NCBI GenBank assembly: GCA_019415525.1
Contig: DXZA01000057.1
Location: forward strand, 62,001 to 126,000
Source of the DNA: Tyzzerella sp.
Lineage (GTDB): Bacteria; Bacillota; Clostridia; Lachnospirales; Anaerotignaceae
Length of the DNA: 64,000 bases
Reading direction: 5' to 3'
Shown: positions 8,226 through 14,952 of the stretch, piece by piece
Layout: each line of letters opens with the position of its first letter
Position numbering within the stretch: the stretch's first letter is position 1
Notes under the pieces: model-generated
Told to the model about the DNA's origin: nothing
Database searches by the model: none
Seen by the model: the letters and a program-made list of their open reading frames with translations, nothing else
Made by a program: the position numbers and the translations under genes

Positions 8226-8460
8226 AGTTAAAACCTCCTAAAATAAATAATTATTTGTAATGCCGCTTACAACTTTAAGTGGAGGATATACCTGTTTTAA
8301 GCGGATAAAAACAGGTATATCTGATGCTATAATGTGGATTCAATCAATAGTTTTGTGATTGAATTTTAATATATGAAGAAAATAAACTGTATTTAAAATA
8401 GTACAATTATGAATATTAAAATTCTTAATTATTTTATTTTAAAGAATTTTCTTCATCTAT
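8226..8460 (-). promoter_or_regulatory. Structured 5' leader of ald (candidate pseudoknot RNA)
   Basis: On the minus strand a perfect 14-bp stem (8321-8308 with 8298-8285; GATATACCTGTTTT / AAAACAGGTATATC) closes a 9-nt loop UAUCCGCUU. The loop's CCGCUU is complementary to AAGCGG at 8268-8263 just downstream, so the two can form an H-type pseudoknot. The linker contains CCUCC (8285-8281), complementary to the ald Shine-Dalgarno GGAGG (8238-8234). Further upstream is a perfect 9-bp hairpin (8364-8356 / 8346-8338) and two partly exclusive AT stems (8373-8382 with 8447-8456, and 8418-8426 with 8442-8450). I recognise no known riboswitch or T-box consensus in it. Confidence 0.6.
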
Positions 8461-8466
8461 GTACTT

Positions 8467-8495
8467 ATATTAGCACATAAAATTCATATTTACAA
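8467..8495 (-). promoter_or_regulatory. Likely promoter of ald
   Basis: On the minus strand TTGTAA (8495-8490), a 17-nt spacer and TAATAT (8472-8467), with a TGC extended -10. It predicts a start near 8460, exactly where the structured leader begins. A small palindrome GTGTAACAC (8505-8513) lies just upstream and could be a regulator site. Confidence 0.5.
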
Positions 8496-8622
8496 TTAGA
8501 CAAAGTGTAACACCTTTAAATATAATTTTTGTAAAAAATACAGATTTTATTATTATATATAAAAAAACTGTATATTTGGCACGAATAAATATTATAAAAA
8601 AAAGTATCAAATTTTTATTGGC

Positions 8623-8651
8623 TTGAAAAATTCAATAAAATATGTTTAAAT
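8623..8651 (+). promoter_or_regulatory. Likely promoter of the RpiR regulator
   Basis: TTGAAA (8623-8628), a 17-nt spacer and TTAAAT (8646-8651). An alternative -10, TATAAT, is at 8655-8660 without a good -35. Between 8496 and 8622 I see AT-rich sequence only. Confidence 0.45.
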
Positions 8652-8683
8652 CAATATAATATAATAACAAGGAGGCTTCTTAT

Positions 8684-9544
8684 ATGAGAGAAATAAAAGA
8701 AGCTATGAAAGGTACAAAGCTTACAAAAACCTCAAGAATGATAGGAGAATTTATATTAGATAATCTTGAGGAAGCTTGTTTCATGACTTCAACAGATATT
8801 GCAGTTCGTGTGGGTGTAAGTGAATCTTCTGTAATAAGATTTACAAGAGCTCTTAATTTTTCAGGTTTTATTGAGTTTCAAAAAAGTCTTAGAAAAAGTT
8901 ATTCTGAAAAAGTTTCTAGAATATCAAATACAATAATAGTACCTTCTGAAAGACTTTTAAAAAGTATGGAAAGTAGGGAAAATACAAATCCCATAAGTGA
9001 GCATTTTGAAAATGCAATAAATGATATAAATAGTGTAATTAAAAATAATAGCGAAAAAACATTTAACGATGCAGCAACTATTATATTAAATTCAAAACGT
9101 AAGTTTATAATATCTTCAAGAGCAAATTCTGGGGTAGGAAATTACTTTTTTCTTATTTTAAGGCATATGGTAGATGACGTTTATGGAACAAACAGTTCAA
9201 GTCTCAATGTAATAGACCTTTTATGTGATATTAATGCAAACGATTGTATAATAATATTTAGTTTTCCAAGATATTCAGAACTTGATAAAGCAGCACTTGA
9301 AATGGCCTCTGAAAAAGGAGCAAAAATTATAGTATTTACAGATAAAGCAAGTTCATTTCCGGCACATTATGCATCTGTACTTATAATTGTTGATGTAGAT
9401 ACAAGTGTATTTTTTAATTCTTATGTAGGTGTACAATTTGCTATGGAAACACTTTGTGTGGCAATTAGTCATAGAATAGGATGTTCTAATGAAGAAAAAT
9501 TAAATACAATAGATAAATATTTAGGAAAATTTGGGCTTTTCTAA
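8684..9544 (+). CDS. MurR/RpiR family transcriptional regulator (HTH-SIS)
   Basis: Predicted DNA-binding regulator of 286 residues. Residues 1 to about 77 form the RpiR-type helix-turn-helix (TSTDIAVRVGVSESSVIRFTRAL at about 35-57). Residues of roughly 125-260 form a sugar isomerase (SIS) ligand domain with ISSRANSGVGNYF and FSFPRYSEL. Such regulators usually sense phosphosugars. Here the gene is divergent from alanine dehydrogenase, so that gene is a possible target, but the ligand is unknown. The ATG follows AAGGAGG by 9 nt. A terminator follows the stop. Confidence 0.9.
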   Translation: MREIKEAMKGTKLTKTSRMIGEFILDNLEEACFMTSTDIAVRVGVSESSVIRFTRALNFSGFIEFQKSLRKSYSEKVSRISNTIIVPSERLLKSMESRENTNPISEHFENAINDINSVIKNNSEKTFNDAATIILNSKRKFIISSRANSGVGNYFFLILRHMVDDVYGTNSSSLNVIDLLCDINANDCIIIFSFPRYSELDKAALEMASEKGAKIIVFTDKASSFPAHYASVLIIVDVDTSVFFNSYVGVQFAMETLCVAISHRIGCSNEEKLNTIDKYLGKFGLF

Positions 9545-9550
9545 TAATAA

Positions 9551-9592
9551 AAATGATGATATACACAAAAAAGTGAATATCATCATTTTTTA
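9551..9592 (+). terminator. Intrinsic terminator of the RpiR gene
   Basis: A 12-bp stem AAATGATGATAT / ATATCATCATTT with a short inner CAC/GTG pairing, followed by TTTT. Confidence 0.8.
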
Positions 9593-9608
9593 TTGATAAA
9601 AAAATAAA

Positions 9609-9661
9609 TTGACACAGTTATATTTTAGTAATAAAATAATTTCTAAACGCAAATCATTTGC
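9609..9661 (+). promoter_or_regulatory. Promoter and operator of the zinc-type ABC transporter operon
   Basis: A near-consensus promoter: TTGACA (9609-9614), a 17-nt spacer and TAAAAT (9632-9637). A perfect palindrome GCAAAT-C-ATTTGC (9649-9661) sits over the predicted start site, the position expected for a repressor operator. The DtxR/MntR-like protein at the other end of the locus, or a Fur/Zur protein elsewhere, is the likely ligand (inference). Confidence 0.65.
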
Positions 9662-9685
9662 AATTAGGAGGTGTATTTATAAAGA

Positions 9686-10756
9686 ATGAAATTTTTAAAA
9701 TTAATAGCCCTTGTGGTATCTGTTGTTGTATTTACTGGTTGTACAAATAATAAAAATAATATATCTGATGATAGTATTGATATAGTAACCTCATTTTATC
9801 CTATATATTCAATAGCTCAGGAAATAACTAAAAACTCATCTAATGTAAATCTTATTAATATGACAACTCCATCAACAGGCTGTTTACACGACTATCAACT
9901 TACATCCGGAGATATGAAAAAACTTTCAGGTGCTGATTTATTTATAATAAATGGTGGTGATATGGAAAGTTTTATTTCTAATATAGAAAAATCTCTTCCA
10001 AATTTACAAATAATAGATACATCAATAGGTACACATATGCTTGAAAGTGCAGGGCATACCCATAGCCACTATGAAGAACATGAAGACCATAATCATGAAG
10101 AGTGTGAAATATTAGAACATGAACATGAAGACCATAGTCATGAGGAATGTGAAATATTAGAACATACACATGATGAACATACTCATGAACATATTGAAGA
10201 AACAGAAATTGCCAGTCATATTCATAACGAAGATGATGGACATGACCATGGTAGTACTAATGCACATATATGGCTTTCACCTGAAAATGCAGCTATACAA
10301 GCAGAAAATATTTGTAATGCATTATGTTCTATTGATAGTGTTAATTCAAATATATATACAGAAAATCTTAAAAGCTTTAAGTCAAAAGTAAATCAACTTA
10401 TAAATGAAACATCTGATATAAATTTTGAGGGCAAAAGTGCAGCTGTTTTTCATGAAGGATATTCTTATTTTGCTGATTGGTTTGGTTTTGATATATTAGC
10501 AGAAATATATATGGATGAGAATACAGACCCTTCTCCACAGCTTCTTGCAAATACAATAGATACTGTAAATAAAAATAATATAGAAGTACTTTTATGTGCA
10601 GATGACGCTAGTTTAAAAATAGCAGAAACAGTTGCAAATGAAACTAATGCAAAAATATATGTAATAGACCCTCTAACATATGGAAATGAAAATAATGAAA
10701 CATATACAGATATAATGAAAAGAAATACTTATATAATAAAGGAGGCATTCCAATGA
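9686..10756 (+). CDS. znuA: Metal ABC transporter substrate-binding lipoprotein, zinc type
   Basis: Surface lipoprotein of the cluster A-I metal-binding family. A signal peptide ends at the lipobox FTGC with Cys19. Predicted metal ligands are His68 (LHDY), His194 (AHIWLSP) and His256 (FHEGYSYF). A His/Glu/Asp-rich loop spans about residues 124-189. It contains a tandem 15-residue repeat that begins HEDHNHEECEILEH. Such loops are typical of zinc rather than manganese binders. The AGGAGG lies 14 nt before the ATG, an unusually long spacing, and no better start is in frame. The stop overlaps the next gene in an ATGA. Confidence 0.88.
   Translation: MKFLKLIALVVSVVVFTGCTNNKNNISDDSIDIVTSFYPIYSIAQEITKNSSNVNLINMTTPSTGCLHDYQLTSGDMKKLSGADLFIINGGDMESFISNIEKSLPNLQIIDTSIGTHMLESAGHTHSHYEEHEDHNHEECEILEHEHEDHSHEECEILEHTHDEHTHEHIEETEIASHIHNEDDGHDHGSTNAHIWLSPENAAIQAENICNALCSIDSVNSNIYTENLKSFKSKVNQLINETSDINFEGKSAAVFHEGYSYFADWFGFDILAEIYMDENTDPSPQLLANTIDTVNKNNIEVLLCADDASLKIAETVANETNAKIYVIDPLTYGNENNETYTDIMKRNTYIIKEAFQ
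10079..10168 (+). repeat. Tandem 45-bp repeat in the His-rich loop of znuA
   Basis: Two adjacent in-frame 45-bp units (10079-10123 and 10124-10168) differ at only a few positions. Each encodes HEDH(N/S)HEECEILEH plus one residue. The near-identity suggests a recent slippage duplication that adds metal-binding His and Cys residues. Confidence 0.85.
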
Positions 10757-11499
10757 CAAAAACTCATAATAGTTGCGGATTATGCCGTATAGATATAGAA
10801 AATTTGAAAGTTACAAGTGGACAAGATACTCTTATAGAAAATATAAATCTTGATTTCCATTGTGGTCAGCTTACAGCTCTTATAGGAAGAAATGGTGCAG
10901 GTAAAACTACTCTTATAAAAGCAATACTTGGCGAAAGAGAGTATACTGGAAATATAAGTTATAAAGAGCATAATAACAATGAAATAAAAAGACCACGTAT
11001 AGGATATGTACCACAACATCTTATTTTTGATAGAAATACACCTGTAAGTGTAATTGATTTTATGACTGCAACAAAATCAAAACGTCCTGTATGGTTTGGA
11101 CACAGAAAAAAAGAACGAGAAAATATTATAAAACAACTTGAAAGTCTTGAATGTAGTCATGTAATAGATAGAAAACTTGGTGAGCTTTCCGGAGGAGAGC
11201 TTCAAAGGGTGCTTCTTGCTACAGCCCTTGACCCACTTCCGGACTTTCTTATACTTGATGAACCTGTATCAGGTGTTGATATAAATGGACTTGACCTTTT
11301 TTATAAAACAGTTTCAACACTTCGTGACAATTATCATATAGCAATACTTCTTGTTTCTCATGACCTTAGTCTTATAAAAAAATATGCAGACAAAGCAGTT
11401 CTTATTGATAAAACAGTTGTTGCTTCAGGTGATGTTGATGAAGTTTTTAAAACTGATGCATTTAAACAGATATTTGGCTTTATGGATATGGAGGTGTAA
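10753..11499 (+). CDS. znuC: Metal ABC transporter ATP-binding protein
   Basis: Cytosolic ATPase of the same importer, 248 residues. Walker A GRNGAGKT is at 45-52, the signature LSGGE at 145-149, Walker B LILDEP near 167-171 and the switch His203 in VSHD. The N-terminus HNSCGLCRIDIE adds one His and two Cys that could bind metal. The start overlaps the stop of the lipoprotein gene by four bases, which indicates translational coupling. The permease follows 2 nt after its stop. Confidence 0.92.
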   Translation: MTKTHNSCGLCRIDIENLKVTSGQDTLIENINLDFHCGQLTALIGRNGAGKTTLIKAILGEREYTGNISYKEHNNNEIKRPRIGYVPQHLIFDRNTPVSVIDFMTATKSKRPVWFGHRKKERENIIKQLESLECSHVIDRKLGELSGGELQRVLLATALDPLPDFLILDEPVSGVDINGLDLFYKTVSTLRDNYHIAILLVSHDLSLIKKYADKAVLIDKTVVASGDVDEVFKTDAFKQIFGFMDMEV

Positions 11500-11501
11500 A
11501 A

Positions 11502-12341
11502 ATGGAAATAATATATAAAATTTTTGAAACAATACTTCCATTTGACTTTATACAATATGACTTTATGAAAAATGCTCTTATTGCAATAATTGTCGTATCA
11601 CCTCTTTTTGCAATACTTGGAACAATGGCAGTCAATAATAAAATGGCCTTTTTCTCTGATGCTCTTGGGCATAGTGCTTTTACAGGAATAGCAATAGGTA
11701 TACTTTTAGGAATGGGAAATCCTTTAATTTCAATGGTTGCTTTTGGTATATTTTTAAGCCTTGTAATAACAAAAGTTAAATCTATAAATACAGCTTCAAC
11801 AGATACTATAATAAGTGTTTTTTCATCACTTTCAATGGCATTGGGAATTGTTATACTTTCGAAAAACGGAGGTTTTGCTAAATACTCATCATATCTTATA
11901 GGAGATATACTTACTGTTACACCAAAGGAAATATTATTAATATTTATTGTTCTTATAGTAACATTGATTATATGGTATAAAATATATAATCATCTTTTAC
12001 TTATAAGTATAAATACATCATTAGCTGCAAGTAGAAATATTAAAACAGCATTAGTAGAAAACATATTTGTTGCACTTGTAGCGGTTGCAGTAATGCTTAC
12101 AATAAAATGGATAGGTATACTTACAATAAATTCAATGCTTATACTTCCGGCAGCAGGGGCAAGAAATATATCTTCTAATACAAAACAGTATCATATAACA
12201 ACAATAATAACTTCTTTAATTTGTGGAATTTTAGGACTTATTATATCATATTATATAGACACATCAGCATCTGCAACAATGGTACTTGTATCATCTGTAT
12301 TTTTCTTTATAACATTAATATTAAAAAAAGTAGTAAAATAA
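11502..12341 (+). CDS. znuB: Metal ABC transporter permease
   Basis: Membrane subunit of the zinc/manganese importer (ABC-3 family), 279 residues with about eight hydrophobic helices. Family segments include MAFFSDALGHSAFTGIAIG near residue 48 and ILPAAGARNIS near residue 213. The ATG follows GGAGGTG by 6 nt. It is the last gene of the three-gene operon and ends in a bidirectional terminator shared with the convergent regulator gene. Metal specificity is inferred from the substrate-binding protein. Confidence 0.92.
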   Translation: MEIIYKIFETILPFDFIQYDFMKNALIAIIVVSPLFAILGTMAVNNKMAFFSDALGHSAFTGIAIGILLGMGNPLISMVAFGIFLSLVITKVKSINTASTDTIISVFSSLSMALGIVILSKNGGFAKYSSYLIGDILTVTPKEILLIFIVLIVTLIIWYKIYNHLLLISINTSLAASRNIKTALVENIFVALVAVAVMLTIKWIGILTINSMLILPAAGARNISSNTKQYHITTIITSLICGILGLIISYYIDTSASATMVLVSSVFFFITLILKKVVK

Positions 12342-12366
12342 AAAGAACCCTTTAGGGTTCTTTTTA
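12341..12366. terminator. Bidirectional terminator
   Basis: Stem AAAGAACCC / GGGTTCTTT with a TTTA loop and A and T runs on either side, between convergent genes. Confidence 0.9.
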
Positions 12367-12759
12367 TTTATCATCAAGTATTGTATTCATAAATTTTTCG
12401 ATTTTTTCAACAGTATCTGTTGAAAGACCATGTTCTATAAGACAAGCTTCTTCTTCTGCAATATTTTCTTCAACGCCAATAACTTGATTTAAAAATTTTT
12501 TAAGTGTAAAATGTCTTTTAGCAACTTTTTTAGCTATTTCTAAACCTTCTTCAGTAAGAAAAAGAGAACCATAATGTTCATGTGTAACAAGACCTTGTGC
12601 TTTAAGTGTATTTATAGCTCTATTAACACTTGGCTTTGATATTGAGAGCTCTGTTGCAATATCTGTAACTCGTACACCATCATCATTATTTAAAAAATAG
12701 ATTGTTTCTAAATAGTCTTCTAAAGATGCAGTTACATTATTCCCATTTTTTTTAATCAT
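12364..12759 (-). CDS. DtxR/MntR-like metal-dependent repressor
   Basis: Regulator of 131 residues without an SH3-like third domain, so closer to MntR than to DtxR in size. Residues about 8-70 form a winged helix (VTDIATELSISKPSVNRAINTL with the recognition helix). Residues 71-131 form the dimerisation and metal-binding region with candidate ligands in HFTLKKF and EEEACLIEHGLS. The Shine-Dalgarno is AAGGTGG. It is transcribed with the SLH-protein gene upstream and converges on the metal transporter, which makes metal-dependent control of that transporter a reasonable inference. Confidence 0.87.
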   Translation of the reverse strand: MIKKNGNNVTASLEDYLETIYFLNNDDGVRVTDIATELSISKPSVNRAINTLKAQGLVTHEHYGSLFLTEEGLEIAKKVAKRHFTLKKFLNQVIGVEENIAEEEACLIEHGLSTDTVEKIEKFMNTILDDK

Positions 12760-12771
12760 ACCTAACCACCT

Positions 12772-13857
12772 TTATTTATTTATTTCTATAATTTTATCAG
12801 CCATATATATATTAATTCCGCTGTTAAAATTCATATTTTTATTATAAACGCCTTTTTGTAGCATAAGAGCTATACCGCTTTTTGCCCAAACAGGAACATC
12901 TATGTTTTCATTCAAAGTAAGATTCATTTTAACTATTCGTTCTACTATTGAAGCTGCCTCTAAGGCTGTCACATTTTTATTAATTCCAAATGTACCATCA
13001 CCATAACCTACCATAATCCCTTTTGAAGCAAGAGCATATATATATTTACTGTATTGATTATTTGAAGAAACATCTGAAAAATGTATATCAGATGTACCTG
13101 TTATACCGTAATATGTAGCAAGAAGACAAGAAAATTCTCCACGAGTTATATTTTTATTTTTATTATTAAATCCATTTAAATATTTAATAGTATCTGTTTT
13201 TACCATAGAAGGTACAGAGTTTTTATTATAATATTCACCGTAAAAACTATAGTATCCCTTTTCATTTAAAGATATAGACACATTACCATTATTATCTGTT
13301 GATAATACAGAGGATATTCCGGAAGGGGATAATATATGTACTGATACACCTTCTATATTTTTTGTTATATTTTCAGAGTGAATATTACCTCCGACTTGAC
13401 TCCACTCAGTATATTTTGTTGTAATATTAATATTAAGATTATTGTTTGAATCTTTAGTATAGTTTAAAGAGGGTATAAGAGTATTGCTATTACCATAATA
13501 GAGTATTACTTTATCGTTATTTGAAAGAGTTTTATTTAAATTATTAATTTCAATAATTTGATTATCTCTTATTAAAAATCCATTCCAATATGAATTTTTA
13601 TCAATATCACCATTTTTTATACCATTTATGCTATAAATAACAGAATTTCCATTTTCATTAGAAATTACAACAGGTATATTATAAACTTCTCCTAAATTTT
13701 GTAATGTTTCTATAAATGTATCACCATATATATTTTTTTGAATAATAGTATTCTCTGTTCCTTCAATTCTAAAATTAACTGTTGCTGCAAAAATTTGTAT
13801 ATTAAATATAAAAATTGCCAATATTAATATTATAGCTTTATTGAGAAAATTTTTCAT
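12772..13857 (-). CDS. Secreted SLH-domain protein with DUF4430-like region
   Basis: A 361-residue secreted protein with a cleavable signal peptide (MKNFLNKAIILILAIFIF..., cleavage near IFAA). Residues of about 25-120 resemble the DUF4430/transcobalamin C-terminal-like fold (VNFRIEGTENTII, YWNGFLI, VILYYG). Residues of about 235-340 contain S-layer homology repeats (ITRGEFSCLLATYYGI, HFSDV, GYGDGTFGINKNVTALEAA), which bind cell-wall polymers. The gene is only 12 nt upstream of the metal-dependent regulator, so the two are probably co-transcribed. Function is unknown; cell-surface ligand or metal capture is speculation. It follows AAAGGAGA by about 6 nt. Confidence 0.75.
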   Translation of the reverse strand: MKNFLNKAIILILAIFIFNIQIFAATVNFRIEGTENTIIQKNIYGDTFIETLQNLGEVYNIPVVISNENGNSVIYSINGIKNGDIDKNSYWNGFLIRDNQIIEINNLNKTLSNNDKVILYYGNSNTLIPSLNYTKDSNNNLNINITTKYTEWSQVGGNIHSENITKNIEGVSVHILSPSGISSVLSTDNNGNVSISLNEKGYYSFYGEYYNKNSVPSMVKTDTIKYLNGFNNKNKNITRGEFSCLLATYYGITGTSDIHFSDVSSNNQYSKYIYALASKGIMVGYGDGTFGINKNVTALEAASIVERIVKMNLTLNENIDVPVWAKSGIALMLQKGVYNKNMNFNSGINIYMADKIIEINK

Positions 13858-14008
13858 TTAAAATCTCCTTTATAATTTATAAAATATGCTATGTATAAAA
13901 AATTCCCATAATAGATTATATCATATACAAAAAAACAATTCTATATATTAATATAATTGGCAATATTCGTTTATTATATATAAATAATATAAATTTTTAT
14001 TATTTGGC

Positions 14009-14037
14009 TTGCTAATTATCATATTTTGATATAAAAT
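14009..14037 (+). promoter_or_regulatory. Promoter of the ferredoxin gene
   Basis: TTGCTA (14009-14014), a 17-nt spacer and TAAAAT (14032-14037), about 28 nt upstream of a strong AGAAGGAGG site. The rest of 13858-14008 is AT-rich. On the minus strand it holds an extended -10 (TGATATAAT) that may start the SLH operon. Confidence 0.65.
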
Positions 14038-14071
14038 AAACGTAAAGCTAATCAGAAGGAGGTGTATTCCA

Positions 14072-14242
14072 ATGGCATACCAGATTGATTCATCATGTAT
14101 CGGATGTGGAGCTTGTGCTTCTGAATGTCCAACATCTTGTATCGTTGAAGACGGCGGTGTTTACAAAGTAAACGAAGGTGACTGCATCGAATGTGGTTCT
14201 TGTGCAAACGTTTGTCCAGTAGGAGCTCCTAAACTTGCATAA
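14072..14242 (+). CDS. 2[4Fe-4S] clostridial ferredoxin
   Basis: A 56-residue electron carrier. Two CX2CX2CX3CP motifs are complete: Cys9, 12, 15, 19 and Cys38, 41, 44, 48. Each cluster takes three cysteines from one motif and the fourth from the other, as in the classical clostridial ferredoxin. Cys23 is an extra cysteine. The ATG is 9 nt after AGGAGG. Codon choice is richer in ATC and in C-ending codons than in neighbours, typical of a highly expressed gene. It is monocistronic, between its own promoter and a terminator. Confidence 0.96.
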   Translation: MAYQIDSSCIGCGACASECPTSCIVEDGGVYKVNEGDCIECGSCANVCPVGAPKLA

Positions 14243-14256
14243 TTATCAATGAGATT

Positions 14257-14288
14257 TAAAAAAGACAGGTTTTATCCTGTCTTTTTTT
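14257..14288 (+). terminator. Intrinsic terminator of ferredoxin, shared with nth
   Basis: Stem AAAAGACAGG / CCTGTCTTTT with a TTTTAT loop and a run of seven T. It overlaps the last bases of the convergent nth gene. Confidence 0.85.
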
Positions 14289-14938
14289 CATTTTGTTTTT
14301 TGTTTAATTATATCTTTTCCAGATTTACAATATTCAAATAAAAAGCATTTATCGCACTGAGGTCTTCTAGCTATACAAACCTTTCTGCCATGAGCTATAA
14401 TTTGAGTATTATAACTTATCCAATGGTCTTTTGGCAATATTTTCATAAGGTCAAATTCAATTTTTACAGGGTCTTGATTTTTAGTAAATCCCAACATATT
14501 TGAAACTCTTTTTACATGGGTATCAACAACAACACTAGGTATATTATATATATTTCCTCTTACAACATTTGCTGTTTTTCTTCCTACACCTGCAAGTTTA
14601 GTAAGACTTTCAATATCACTTGGAACTTCTCCACCAAATTCACTTAAAAGCTGTTGACAACAAAGACGTATGTTTTTAGCTTTGTTGTGATAAAAACCTG
14701 TTGAACGAATATCTTGTTCAAGCTCTGAAAGTTCAGCTTCTGCAAAATCTTTTATACTTGTATATTTCTTAAAAAGACTTTCTGTGACTATATTAACTCT
14801 ATCATCTGTACATTGAGCACTTAATATTGTTGCTATTAAAAGTTGCCAAGCATTTTCATGATTAAGATAGCATTTTGTTGGACCATAATGTTCGTCAAGA
14901 AGTCTTAATACATTTTCAACTCTTTCTGCTTTTTTCAA
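14288..14938 (-). CDS. nth: Endonuclease III (DNA glycosylase / AP lyase)
   Basis: Base-excision repair enzyme for oxidised pyrimidines. It has the helix-hairpin-helix LAGVGRKTANVV with the catalytic Lys, the conserved Asp in VVDTHVKR, and a C-terminal [4Fe-4S] loop C-X6-C-X2-C-X5-C. I place the start at TTG 14938, 8 nt after AAAGGAGAT, giving 216 residues. The frame is open six codons further to another TTG, but that part contains the Shine-Dalgarno. It lies about 14 nt downstream of the radical SAM gene and probably shares its mRNA. Confidence 0.94.
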   Translation of the reverse strand: MKKAERVENVLRLLDEHYGPTKCYLNHENAWQLLIATILSAQCTDDRVNIVTESLFKKYTSIKDFAEAELSELEQDIRSTGFYHNKAKNIRLCCQQLLSEFGGEVPSDIESLTKLAGVGRKTANVVRGNIYNIPSVVVDTHVKRVSNMLGFTKNQDPVKIEFDLMKILPKDHWISYNTQIIAHGRKVCIARRPQCDKCFLFEYCKSGKDIIKQKTK

Positions 14939-14952
14939 ATTTATATCTCCTT

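Noticed and set aside
8226..8460. T-box or glycine riboswitch in the ald leader
   Set aside because: The T-box AGGGUGGNACCGCG sequence and the conserved glycine-aptamer core are absent, so I left the RNA unclassified.
10079..10168. CRISPR-like repeats
   Set aside because: The two 45-bp units are adjacent without spacers and code in frame for the His-rich loop. They are a coding duplication.
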